Source: Incurvaria masculella
Taxonomy: Eukaryota > Arthropoda > Insecta > Lepidoptera > Incurvariidae
DNA length: 64,000 nucleotides
Assembly (NCBI GenBank): GCA_946894095.1
Contig: OX335646.2
Location: 14,502,077 to 14,566,076, forward strand
Direction: 5' to 3'
This document shows positions 33,301 to 44,049 of the stretch, in pieces (position 1 is the first letter of the stretch; every line of letters starts with the position of its first letter). A program made the position numbers and the translations under genes. The notes below the pieces were generated by a model. That model made no database searches and had not been told where the DNA came from. It saw nothing but the letters and a program-made list of their open reading frames with translations.

Positions 33301-35244
33301 GATTGGTTGATACTCAATTCCTGTAAAATTTCCCATGCCAAAATCGGTTTATAATTGCGTGAATTTATAACGGTAAAATGCAAACTTGTATGCATCCAAA
33401 TAAATTACTGTGTTTAATAATACACTGCGTTATAGATCCGATTTTTTTACTTGGAACGTTTCGAATAGAAATCTAATATGGATTCGATAATGTAAGTAAT
33501 TGAATAAGCAACTCAACCGCAAGCCTAGCCCGTTTATTGTAAGCAGTTGAAATAACTTCATTTAAAAACATACTCAATCCTATAAACACTAAATTGGTTA
33601 TGGTTATTTTTTATTCAGACTCGACCTTATTCAACTTGTCCAACTTATTCGGTGGGTTTATTCGACCTGATGCCAAGTGGTACACATAGTTCGTGAAATA
33701 AATAAATAAAATAAATAAATAGTTAAACCATGAATTAGCTTCACTCCTCAAAAACTCGTAATAATTGGACGCAAGTGATTCCTGGGCGCTCAATTTCTGG
33801 GCATTATTAAGTTTTAAGGACGGTAATAAATAATATAATAATAATAATAAAAATAACTACTTTCCTTATAGGGTTTTTTTAAATGGCGGGACCGAGCCCC
33901 AGTCCTAAAAGACCATCGGAAAGGAAGTGGAGATTTATCACTACACATTTTGGCAAGGATTGGAAAATGGCGCGTAAAAGCTGGAATGGGCGAACCTTGT
34001 TATTGTTCAAATGTAAATACCTAAAATTGGGCTGCCTTGCACGTACCACGTTTACCTAACGCACCTATGACACTGGACATGCATAAGTAATTAAATTTAG
34101 CTGCATACGTGACGAACTTTGTCTCTATCCCGTTTTTCATGTTTCCGAATTTCCTTTTATCGATTTTTAATTAGCCACCTCGTTACTCGACCGTGCTACG
34201 TGACTGACACCAGGTAAGCCATGGCCACAAAATACATTAATGAGTCATGAGCAATTAAACCATGTTGAAATGGATATAATACTAGTTGTACAATAAGCGA
34301 CGCCTAAATTACGACATGATTCCGTCTCCACACTTGTCTTGTGTTCGCTGTTTCGAGGGAATTGACAATGTCATTCATTCTTCTCCCATTACAATCATGC
34401 GTGGACGTGGTGGACAGAAATGTGATGCGAACACCTATTATCTACATCTCCGATCATATGACTTTCAAGCGGGGTTATAAACTCACCCCTGGCCTCTGAT
34501 AATTGTGCCCGCTTCATTTTGCAAGTGATTGAAATTTTCAATTAGGCCCTGCCCACCATTACCTAAGATAATAATATGCTTCGTAAAATTATGAACCGCT
34601 TCCATCTCTTCAACTCTAGCTACGGCTCTGCACCCCAGACATCCAATAAGTTTTTAGTCCATTAACATCTTAGCATCAAATAACCGAAAATTATACGTGG
34701 TTACACTATTATTTGCGCAGTGGCTATGGCATGGCAGTGGTATTGGACGTGTCAGACGGGTGGTGAGGTGACTACCTGCGGAGAGTCCCACTACCTGCCA
34801 ACCGTAAGCTCTTTTTGTGCGCGCTGCGTTCGCATGGACATATTCCACAAACGTGGAAGGGACAACCGTCTCGTGTGCATTGTGCTTTCATCATTGTCGC
34901 CAGGGTTCGACTTTATGGCAGGAAAAAATGTGTCCCGAGAGAAGTCTAAGCAGTGACACATACATCTATTTTGGAGAAGCGAAAGCTGAGCAAGATGTAG
35001 CAATGCTTGTCTTTATCAACATTTTGTGGACATGATATTTTCTCAGTGACCGTCTACAGAGATTTTTCTTGGAAAATTGTCAGATATGTCAAAGTAGAAC
35101 TAAACTGAATATTAATTAGAAATTCTATTTGCGTCGCCGTAGAGGTGGGACAACGCTTGCCGTTCGTCTGACTTTCTGTCTGCCTATTCGCTTATAACTT
35201 TGTTATATAACTGGTTAGGAGTGACTTCTACCCCACTCTTCGCC
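30338..35244. other. unassigned stretch with one GC-rich block
   Basis: 32150-32520 is GC-rich with inverted AGAGATAGCGC (32306) and GCGCTATCTCT (32416) motifs and could be a promoter or leader exon region. The short G palindrome at 32903 is the only repeat placed. Confidence 0.35.
32903..32970. mobile_element. short G-related palindrome
   Basis: ATCTACTCATGAAAGCGACC and CTTCTCGTGTTCGCTTTCAC followed by GAGTAGGTAGAT: the outer arms of G without the middle. Confidence 0.6.
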
Positions 35245-35545
35245 ATGATATAATCCCAACACACCGCATTCCCGGAGGAATTAGCGATGCCAGGACCTTC
35301 CCTTTGATGAGCACGTTCGGGCAAGTGGTTTCATCATGAAGCTTTCATCAAGCATTCATCATGAGCTGTTCCATGGTGTGGAATCCATGTAAAACTGTAG
35401 GTCTATAGCATTGGATGAAGCGGCAATGAAAATTGTTCATTCAGTTCAATGAAGCCGTGATCATAAAGCGAAGGTCCTGGCGAGGTACTTAGATACCATT
35501 TAGTGTATTGGGCTAATACCATGACAGTGGTTGTGGTATACATAT
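35245..35545. mobile_element. inverted pair of SINE body fragments
   Basis: 35245-35335 is a minus-strand 3' body piece (ATTCCCGGAGGAATTAG ... ACCTTCCCTTTGATGAGCAC). 35360-35545 is a plus-strand piece (GAGCTGTTCCATGGTGTGGAATCC ... GTATTGGGCTAATACCATGAC). They meet around a short duplicated CATCA-rich stretch. Confidence 0.6.
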
Positions 35546-35650
35546 AAATTTAAAAAATTCGTCTGCAGATTGCCATAAACAAACAAACATGCAAGGTAAT
35601 ACTGAGGCTGAGAAAAATAGTCGTAACTGAAACTTATTTCCTTCATTCCA

Positions 35651-35859
35651 ACCTGACATGGATGGATAATACCACACAACTTCCGTTATGATATTAGCCT
35701 AATACACCACATTCCCGAAGGAATTAGGTGCCGTGCCGGGACCTTCCCTTTACGAGCACAGCTACATTGAACTGAATGGAAAACACGGACAATTTTTTTT
35801 TGTTGCTTCAATCATAGTTTCATCTATTGCGGTGGTATCAACCCGGGCGGGCTTAATCC
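35651..35859 (-). mobile_element. SINE body fragment (5' truncated)
   Basis: A minus-strand copy of the shared SINE body from the ATGGATGGATAATACCAC end to the CAACCCGGGCGGGCTTAATCC part; the head is missing. It is immediately followed by the poly-T tract of the next copy, so the newer element landed at or next to its truncated end. Confidence 0.7.
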
Positions 35860-36243
35860 TTTTTTTTTTGTATATGACTGGACATGGATGGCTCATACTA
35901 CAAGTTCTGTCATGGTATTAGCCCAACACACCACATGGGAACTAGGTGCCATGCCAGGACCTTCCTTATATTGCACGGCTACATTGAACTGGATGGAAAA
36001 CACGGACAATTTTCATTGCCGCTTCGACTATCGTTCATCCAATGCGATGGTACCAACCCGGGCGGGATAAACCCTACCACCTAGTAAGTAAGGAAGGGGA
36101 CCTACAGCTTAACGTGGAATCCGAACCACGGCCAGCCTCTCTCAACGGTCGAATGGTCACCCATCCAAGACCAGACCGAACCCAGCGTTGCTTAACTTCG
36201 AAGAGCGATCGCCAAAGTGTCGCGCCACTGGGCCACTGAGGCT
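35860..36243 (-). mobile_element. SINE family B, full-length copy
   Basis: Inverted copy of the element at 38447-38834 and its closest relative here. It runs from a poly-T tract (35860-35870) to AGTGTCGCGCCACTGGGCCACTGAGG. The 5S-like half is also recognisable (GGTCACCCATCC, then GCGTTGCTTAACTTCG). It sits directly next to another minus-strand copy to its left and to a tRNA-head-type fragment on its right. Confidence 0.8.
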
Positions 36244-36245
36244 AC

Positions 36246-36366
36246 CTAGGCTACCAATCCTACCACCAAGTAGGGAAAGGGGACCTACAGGTTTACATGG
36301 GTTCCGAACCATGGAACAGCTCGCATTCATAACGAAATGCACTTATCCAATTTAGAAAGAGTATTT
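36246..36366 (-). mobile_element. SINE fragment of the tRNA-head type
   Basis: Reverse copy of the part around GTAGGTCCCCTTTCCCTACT, ATGGTTCGGAACCCATG and CGCATTCATAACG, up to the region just after the head. It continues the row of minus-strand SINE pieces from 35651. Confidence 0.6.
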
Positions 36367-37216
36367 ATATCAGGCTCAGTCACTTAGTACACAAGTACAA
36401 ACCAAATCCGTAGTACATTCATGTATGTGAGTATCTGTTGATAAAGTATGTTGTAAATGAAAACAATGAATAAAACACCTCGATGTGCAGAAAAAAGTTT
36501 CTTTTTTATTCTTTCACACGACTAGGTACCAAATTTGTATCACATGACTCATGCAACCAAAATGTGCCAACTATAAACAGTTTGGTCATACTTTTACAGT
36601 AATGGGGGTCATTTATTTAGAAATCGCCCATTAAATTTATGTAATTAGGGTATGTTCGAGCTTGTACAGTGGTGCAAGTCTGTATGTAAATTTCGCCAAT
36701 TTTGCTTACAGGCACAGATGAATTAATTTACCACAGGTCAATTTTTTCGAACTGTTTGGTACAATTTTTTGTCGATGTGAATCATCTATAGAGTTCAGAC
36801 ACACATAGTAATTATGCAGTGATGTTGCATACTACTAACTATTGAAAAAAATGTATGCGCTTATTGACCGACCGATGCGCGAAGCGCGAGCGTTTCGTCT
36901 CCGTTTAAGCTTGGTGAAAAAATGCTTTCGTATGTCTGCCCGGCGTCCGACTGTGGCTGTTCTCCTCTAAAGGTCGCATTTCAGCAAAGCAGTATTTTTT
37001 GATATTTGAGATGAGATATTTTTTGGCGATTCTGTTTTTGGAAATATTTCGGAAATGACAATCATGTCATAAAATTTTTGTCTTGTGACCAGACCTAAAT
37101 CGTTAGGTAAGTAGTAAGTGAGAAAATACAAGAAAAATAATATAATTTTGTTTTAAGATGTGCGGTGAACATTTTATTAAGACAGACAGAGAGCCACTAG
37201 TTCGTGAGTCATGAGT

Positions 37217-37238
37217 CTAACCTAACCTAACCTAACCT
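37217..37238. repeat. interstitial (CCTAA)n, insect telomere-type motif
   Basis: Four CCTAA-type units followed by degenerate CTTATCTAATCTAATCC. TTAGG is the standard insect telomere repeat. The run is short and internal. Confidence 0.7.
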
Positions 37239-37954
37239 TATCTAATCTAATCCAATACCTAAAGGTATATCGGCAACCAAAACAGACCTGCGACCACAGA
37301 CCTGGCATGAGTGGGCCTACGACGTGCAATATCGTCTCTATGTGCTAACTCCGAGCGGACCCGTATCGGGGGCTCGCGTCAACAATACATCCACCGGATG
37401 TTGGGACGTGATAATATGTCTCATTTTACTATGCCCATCTGAACCGTGGCGATAATGTAAAGGCGCTAATGGTTTTCCATGAATTGGACTTTGATTTATT
37501 GACCGAACCCAGTATTTGTCTTAAGATCACGTAGAAAATAGATAAAACACCAAATGGATTGTTGGCGAGTTTGCGTCGAATCCTATCGCGCTACACCCCA
37601 AATGGAAAACTTAGCGGTACCGAAAGTAATTCCCGGAGTTCCGAAGCTCCGCACAATGGGCACCGTTGCCGCCGCGCCGGAGCGCCGTCATTATCGCGAT
37701 GATATTGCAAACTTGGAATAGTTTCCACCGTGGAGTGCGCTTCTCAGGTGCGACTTATCGCCGAATCGATCTGCGACTCGTTTGCATATATCGCGGAGTC
37801 TCCTACCTCACCCTCACCACGTCGCCTCGGCCGCCCTGCCCTCATTTGACGACATCGAGCAAGAAAGGAAGGAGAGGCGACCGATACTAAGCCGTGTAGC
37901 GGCCAGTGTACCACCTTTTGGTGCTACTAAATAGATACTACGTACACTGACGGT

Positions 37955-38080
37955 AGCGGAGGCCAGTTAGTTCGCTTACAAATTCCCTCACTACTGATGT
38001 TCTCGAGTTACCATGACACGTAAGAAAACGCAAGAACTGCACAGGAAGCCGTTTAGTGTAACGAACATTCGATGTGGAGG
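37955..38080. repeat. H-related repeat
   Basis: GTTAGTTCGCTTACAAATTC, CTGATGTTCTCGAGTTACCA and ACACGTAAGAAAACGCAAGA recur at 46835-46950 and partly at 43465-43500. Confidence 0.5.
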
Positions 38081-38446
38081 TCTCATCCACTGAAGAGAAA
38101 AATATCGTCTCCGCTCTCGTCTCTCATTGTATAAGAATCCGGCGCACGGTGGGCTGGGAATCAGGTTTCATAGTATTACGTTTTTTTTCAAAATCGACTT
38201 GGTTTGATTAAAAAAGTAAGTATGCAAAAATGTTGGGCATGTTCTTAGATGTTTTGTATGGAAGTTTAGTCCAATTCAATCAACCCATTATTTTTTTATT
38301 AGACTTGAAAACTTTTCAATGTAACCGAATATTGTTTTGTATTTTTTTCGGAAGTCTTAAAACATTGCGAGACCTGAGCCGGTAGTCTCAGTTCTCACCT
38401 ACTCCACACAAGTTTTTACTAGATATTCAGTGGTTTTACTTCTTCT

Positions 38447-38834
38447 TCTACTTGTCAGCCTCGGTGGCCCAGTGGCGCGACACTTCGGCGATCGCTCTCC
38501 GAAGTTAAGCAACGCTGGGTCCGGTCTGGTCTTGGATGGGTGACCATTCGACCGTTGAGAGAGGCTGGCCGTGGTTCGGATTCCACGTTAAGCTGTAGGT
38601 CCCCTTCCTTACTTACTAGGTGGTAGGGTTTATCCCACCCGGGTTGGTACCATCGCATTGGATGAACGATGGTCGAAGCGGCAATGAAAATTGTCCGTGT
38701 TTTCCATCCAGTTCAATGTAGCCGTGCAATATAAGGAAGGTCCTGGCATGGCACCTAGTTCCCATGTGGTGTGTTGGGCTAATACCATGACAGAACTTGT
38801 TGTATTAGCCATCCATGTCCAGTCACATAAGAAA
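38447..38834 (+). mobile_element. full-length SINE with chimeric tRNA/5S-rRNA-like head (family B reference copy)
   Basis: The head begins TGTCAGCCTCGGTGGCCCAG. TGGCCCAGTGG (38465-38475) is an exact match to the tRNA A-box consensus TRGCNNAGYGG. Downstream, GAAGTTAAGCAACGC (38501-38515) and GGATGGGTGACC (38534-38545) match the A and C boxes of the 5S rRNA internal control region. Their start-to-start spacing of 33 bases is the same as in 5S genes. The body and 3' part (TGGTACCATCGCATTGGATG ... ATTAGCCATCCATGTCCAGT) end in an A-rich tail. It is inserted into an F element (see 38376-40466), between TTTTACTTCTTC and AAGCTGTCAAAG. No clear target duplication is visible. Confidence 0.85.
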
Positions 38835-39096
38835 AAGCTGTCAAAGTCAAACTCGGACTTCCGATTTGTATGAAAACGCGGAGTCGACGTAAACGGCCAC
38901 GTCGACGTATTTACGGCAACGTTGAGAAAGCTGTCAAATCAAACTCGGACTCGCAAATGGTAGTTCGGTTAAGGGCCTGGTACTAGCCAAATCGCAAAGT
39001 TAGACGAGGCACCCCAAGTTAACTAACTAAGTCTGACGAGTATAAGTGTAATTCTTACAATATATGATTCCTTGTCTAGGAATCGAATTATTTTCG

Positions 39097-39646
39097 TTAA
39101 GGTGGCCCAACCCGCTCATCTCCCCATACAAAAGGGGAAAGAAGATCACGCCCCTATTTCTTGTTAGAGATCCAAAATTTTGCTCAAAATAGCTTTATTT
39201 GATCGAACTAGATGTCTGATGACCATTGGCATTGTAAAATTGTGTTTGGTTTCTAAATTATAAGGTCCGAAAGTTTGAATTTTTTGCGCGTTTTATACAA
39301 TAACATTGGAGGTGGATTACGCAATGATAAAGTAAGAACATCTTAAAAATATTAGTCATCAGACATAGCTTATTTAATCAAGATTTCTAATCTTTTTGGT
39401 TTTTGTTACATTTTTGACTACAGCGGTCGTGGTTTACTTTTAGCTATAAGTCGTTTTGAAATTAAAATTTTCGTAAATCTTACCAAATCATACACTATGC
39501 ACATTGTCTTTTTTGTGGACATGTTGCATCTTCCTCATCACGGAACCTGTCTTATTCTTTGAAACAGAGAAGGTCCCAGAGCGCAACAGCACGCTTTTGT
39601 ACCGTGCCCGCGAATGAGTTAGGCCCGCCGGGTTGGGCCACCTTAA
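39097..39646 (+). mobile_element. C element nested inside a D element
   Basis: 550 bp between and including the TTAA copies at 39097-39100 and 39643-39646, nearly identical in structure to the copy at 3156-3705. It shares its right TTAA with the adjacent E element. Confidence 0.9.
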
Positions 39647-40014
39647 GAACGGCCCGTAAGCTATGCTCCCCATACAAACGTAGTTTACTAATCATTTGGA
39701 AACCTCTATTCCAATTAAATTGATATTTAATATCTAATATCAGGTAACAAATATCTGTGTCTGCATGCTTTTGTTTTTTTGAAAAATCCAAACCGAATGA
39801 AATGAACGCAAAAAGAAAATCTTCATACAAATTTTGTTTTCTCTGTGGTTTGACCCAGAATACATTTACCGAAAAAACAAAGGCATGCAGACACAGATAT
39901 TTGTAGCCTAATATTAGATACCAAATATCAAGTAAGTTGGACCAGTGGTTTTCAAATCATTAGTCAACTACGTTTGTATGGGAGGCGAAATTTTCAGGTG
40001 CTTACGGGCCGACC
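39647..40014. mobile_element. E: TTAA-flanked fold-back element, 368 bp
   Basis: Flanked by TTAA (39643-39646 and 40015-40018). Termini GAACGGCCCGTAAGC and GCTTACGGGCCGACC are inverted repeats. Further inverted matches inside (CCCATACAAACGTAGTT / AACTACGTTTGTATGGG and TGTCTGCATGC / GCATGCAGACA) show that most of the element folds back. Confidence 0.8.
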
Positions 40015-41009
40015 TTAATGTATGTTTCCTTTTTCTATACAAAATACATTGCGGAAACGGTGTCCATTTCCGAACTTTTTTGACTAAATGTAGAAATCTA
40101 AAAGCCAATGGAATTTTTTGTTTATGCATATATGCTGTTTTTGCTTATATCTAGAAATCGAATTACTTTCAGATTTCTAATGAGAAAAATGAACTTTTTT
40201 ATTTTTATTATTGTTTAAATAAATGATGGAATAAAAAAATATCAACAATCCATTATCAGTCTGGAGTTCTATTTGGATTTGCTGAAGCGTTTCACTACAT
40301 ATTATTACATTTGTTAAAAAGTGCATTTGTATGGCGCGAGTAGTTGGCTAGTCCTAGCGCCTTAACGCCCAAGCGCGAGCTCTTTAATTTCTCCATACAT
40401 TTGAAAACGCCAGTCGATCGGTTTGCCGTAAACGGCACAATTTAGGTGACAACTGAGACTTCGGGTAAAGATTAGCAAGGTGAGTTAGCAGAACATATTT
40501 AGAATCTTTTTCAGTAAAAAATCCACCGGACGATGCCGGGACACGGAGTTATAGGGAGTTAAACTTTCACATATTTCATAATTTTTTAAACAAGTCATGT
40601 ATTTCGATTAGTTTTTCTTAGTGTGTCGATTAGATAGTCTTGTTTAAACATGTTTTGGGATCCTTCTAAAGGTTTTTATGAGAGCTTATATGCACAAAAT
40701 AGTTACAATGTCACTTCGATTTCTAATTAAATTAAAATAAATACTAATTAAGCATGTTTAATGCTGTGTGATAGATAAAGCAGATGAGTTCTCTCGTCGT
40801 TCCGTGCTCGATGTTTGACGCGTTCCCCGGCCTTCCCAGAGGTGCTCGCACGATACATTTCCCGGGAGTGCTGCGAGTAAATAAGAAAGCGTCTTATCAA
40901 GAATCATCTTCGCGTGCGGGGACCTTTGTACACTTCCCTCTCGTAGTTACACGCGCTCGTTTTATGACCGACGCGGCGTGACAAGATATGAAATCCAAAT
41001 CATCAATAT

Positions 41010-41469
41010 GGCCAGTCCGAGTTCTCACCTAAATTGGCGTTTAAAAAACTTCGACGTTACGTGAAAACGTCAGCGTGGTTTTACTTCTTTAAGCTGTCAA
41101 AAGTCCTCGGACTACCGATTTATGTGAAAACGCGGAGTCGGCGTAAACGGCAACGTCAACGTATTTACGACGACGACGAGTAAGCTGTCAAATCAAACTC
41201 GCAAATATCAGTGCGTCTACTCATGAAAGCGAATACGAAAAGTTCTCGTGTTCGCCTCTGTCAAATTCTATATAGAAAACAGTAGGCATGTTTTTTTTCT
41301 ACATAGAGTTTGACAGAACCGAACACGAGAACTTCTAGCTTTCGCTCTCCTGAGTGAGTAGATATGCTGTTCGCTTAACGCCCACTGCGCGCACTCTTCG
41401 CATTTTAAAACGCTAGTCGATGGATTTGGCGTAAACGCCAATTCAGGTGACAAGTCGGACTATGGGCTC
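41010..41469 (+). mobile_element. F element interrupted by a G element
   Basis: Left part AGTTCTCACCTAAATTGGCG to AACTCGCAAATATCAGT; right part TTCGCTTAACGCCCACTGCG to CGCCAATTCAGGTGAC. The gap is the fold-back element at 41216-41362. Confidence 0.8.
41216..41362. mobile_element. G element inside an F element
   Basis: TCTACTCATGAAAGCGAATA at the left, AAAACAGTAGGCATGTTTTT in the centre, GAACACGAGAACTTCTAGCT and GAGTAGATA at the right; same family as 23396-23541. Confidence 0.8.
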
Positions 41470-42027
41470 TGGACATAAAACGATTCAAAGATTTACTGAA
41501 ATTTACTGAAAGTACCCGCAGCCTGCGCATTTTGTCATAACCGGCCAGCGAACGGCCGACAAACATCAATTAGCCAGTTAATGACAATCGTGAGAGATTT
41601 GCTGCAATTAATATATCGATTACATTTTAACTGGTAAGGTAGTCCAATATTAGTGTCTTAATGCCCCAGCTCCCGCGCCCGTTGCAGGTAAATCGCATTC
41701 CACTTTTGGCTCATGCCCATTTTCATCTGGTAGAGTGCGATGCAGAAGATTGTGTCTGAGGCACCGTTCGTCTCCTCTCTCCTATCTCCCCTCCCGCGTT
41801 CGCCTTTCTCCGCGCGGATAACCCGCCGCTGTCGCGGGCGTGTTCCGCGGGAAACACTCGGGCCCCGATAAGGCGCTTCCTGTCCCTGGGCCATTACTTT
41901 CCCGCGTCTCGTGGCGCGGCGGAGGCGGCGCGGCGGAGCGCCATCTCACTTGTCGGCTGCCATTTTCTTGTGCTCGATTTGACAAGTTGCAAATGTTCGC
42001 GCACAACCAGAACCAGTACCTGAGTGG

Positions 42028-42237
42028 GCAGTCTGAGTTCTCACCGAAATTGGCGTTTACGGCAAACCGATCGACTCGCGTTTTCTCCAAACTCCATACA
42101 AGTTTTTACTAGATATTCTGTGGTTTTACTTCTTCAAGCTGTCAAAGTCAAACGCGGACTTCCGATTTGTATGAAAACGCGGAGTGGACGTAAACGGCAA
42201 CGTCGACGTATTTACGGCAACGTTGAGTAAGCTGTCA
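42028..42237 (+). mobile_element. F element, right part missing
   Basis: Starts GTCTGAGTTCTCACCGAAAT and breaks off after GAGTAAGCTGTCA, directly where the inverted complete F copy begins. Confidence 0.8.
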
Positions 42238-42589
42238 GAGCCGGTAGTCTAAGTTGTCACCTAAATTGGCGTTACGGCAAACCGATCGACTGGCGTTTTC
42301 AATTGTATGGATCAATTGAAGAGCGCGCGCAATGGGCGTTAAGCGAACTAACATTTGCGAGTCCTAGCTTGATTTGACAGCTTACTCAACGTTGCCGTAA
42401 ATACGTCGACGTTGCCGTTTACTTCCACTCCGCGTTTTCATACAAATCGGAATTCCGCATTTGAATTTGACAGCTTGAAGAAGTAAAACCACAGAATATC
42501 TTGTAAAAACTTGTATGGAGTTTGACGTTTTCACGGAACTTCGAAGTTACGTAAACGCCAATTTAGGTGAGAACTGAGACTACCGGCTC
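42238..42589 (-). mobile_element. F element, complete 352-bp copy
   Basis: Ends are GAGCCGGTAGTCTAAGTTGT and its inverse ...GAACTGAGACTACCGGCTC; the outer 13 bases are perfect inverted repeats and similarity extends over more than 40 bp. This copy defines the true termini of the family. Confidence 0.85.
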
Positions 42590-43424
42590 AGAACTGGCTG
42601 GCCACCACTGTCTGTGCGTCACTACTGGCAATTCACTCGTATCTTGAATAAATGCACAGTAAAACATGTAACACAAAGTGAAATTCTGAGGGTGCGACTA
42701 ATGATAAAGTTGAGTCCGTTGGTCTGGAGGGTGTAGAGGTTGAGCTCATATCACTTCCCAGAAGGTAATCTTAGCGAAGAAATTGTTAGCGAATTCAAAC
42801 TCTGCGACTGGCATGTTTTAAACGGCATTGCTGCGTGTGCAGTTGGTTGATTTCTTTTAGTTTTTTTTGGAGACGAGCGAACATGGAATTAATATACACC
42901 GAAAACAACAGCGACGTGATCCGATCCGATCGCCTCCTTACAGCAAGATTCTGAATCAAGTTCGTCCTCGTCATTGTACAAATAAATGTACCTTTCGGGC
43001 ATATCTTCCGAAAAGGTTTCAATAATGTTCAGCCGATAAAATAAGAAAATTGTATTTCTGGCAGCAGCAGAGGCAGATAGCGGCGTGGCTGCGATGCCAG
43101 CATCTTTTAGAACCCTTATCATGTGTGCCGATAGCCAAGCAGTGCTGCCATTAGGTGAACAGCGCCGCTCTCGTGTGAGAAAATTGCCTCAATTAATGAA
43201 GCCATTATATATATCTGGGAAAATAGAAGCCCAAGAGGTTACATAACGAGACCGAGAGCCCGTTAAGGGAGATAATTACATTCGCCAGGTCAAAGTTGGC
43301 TTAAGGCGCGTTCTAATGTCCCACCGATGTCGCTGGCTCGTGAGCAGAATAAGAAGGACGAGAGTAGCGATCGAAGCCCATTCGCATGGCGGCAGCGTAG
43401 CCACTAGTTAGCGATAATACATCC

Positions 43425-43454
43425 ATTCGCTTTCGCTTCGCTTCGCTTCGCTTT
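43425..43454. repeat. (CTTCG)n microsatellite inside an H element
   Basis: ATTCGCTTTCGCTTCGCTTC and further CTTCG units. Confidence 0.8.
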
Positions 43455-43540
43455 CAGACAGTACGCTTTCGAATTCGCTCACTACTGATGTGCGTCCCGA
43501 ATTCGAAGGGAACTAACTACAATTAGAACGTTTCCACTAA

Positions 43541-43591
43541 CAAGGACGGCAGTAGCGACCGAATGAGCTTCGGTCGCTACTGCCGTCCTTG
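43541..43591. repeat. perfect 23-bp hairpin with 5-base loop
   Basis: The left arm ends GGCAGTAGCGACCGAA, the loop is TGAGC, and the right arm starts TTCGGTCGCTACTGCC. Both arms extend to CAAGGAC / GTCCTTG. Confidence 0.9.
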
Positions 43592-44049
43592 CATGCTCAC
43601 TGGCATTGAGTTACCCCGGATTTGGACCATAACAGCTGGCGCGCCTCAATGACAAGTCGTGATTAGGTTACCCTCGAGTCGGACACTACTCGAACACGGC
43701 AGCTTGTGTTTCCTGCATGTTCGGATTGATGTTCATTTTCACTAGATGATGTTGGTAAGTCATCAGGTTTCGTCATCAGGAATGAACGAGAGATGTTCAT
43801 AGTCACTTCCAGCGTCGTCGTTGCGTCGCCTACATTCAGTGGCTACGCTGCCGCCATACAAATGAGTTTCGATGACCACTTCCGCCCTTTCTTACTCGCT
43901 GCTCGTGAGGTTGAAGCGGCACGCGACGCCATCCAAACGGAATGATTTCTCGGATAGCCCACGGGTTAAGCTCAAGAAAGAAGAAGCGAAGAAAAGGAAC
44001 CGTTTGAGTGGCTTGTAGCTCGGGGCGCGGGGCGCGCTACTCATGCGAG

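Larger units (their letters stand above)
38969..40365 (-). mobile_element. D element, inverted copy carrying two nested elements
   Basis: Outer parts 38969-39100 and 40015-40365 match 25650-26129 in reverse. At its internal TTAA it holds the C element (39097-39646) and the E element (39647-40014). The whole element sits at a TTAA inside an F element. Confidence 0.85.
38376..40466 (+). mobile_element. F element broken by a SINE and by a D element (nest)
   Basis: F pieces are 38376-38446 (with a deletion of about 48 bp), 38835-38972 and 40362-40466. A family B SINE (38447-38834) interrupts TTTTACTTCTTC / AAGCTGTCAAAG. A D element (38969-40365) interrupts GTTAGTTCGCTTAACGCCC at TTAA. The right end AATTTAGGTGACAACTGAGAC is intact. 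Confidence 0.85.
43331..43915. mobile_element. H: inverted-repeat element with GCAGCGTAGCCAC arms
   Basis: Left arm 43336-43405 (GCTCGTGAGCAGAATAAGAA ... ATGGCGGCAGCGTAGCCAC) and right arm about 43840-43915 (GTGGCTACGCTGCCGCCATA ... CGCTGCTCGTGAGG) are inverted to each other over about 70 bp. The interior holds a (CTTCG)n run at 43425-43454 and a perfect 23-bp hairpin at 43541-43591. No coding potential. Confidence 0.65.

Noticed and set aside
38455..38560. Possible 5S rRNA gene fragment
   Set aside because: Only the internal control part resembles 5S, and it is repeated as part of a dispersed SINE.
42795..43122. Minus-strand frames of 75-77 codons with a mixed, protein-like composition
   Set aside because: No match to a known family and no supporting signals; left as unassigned.
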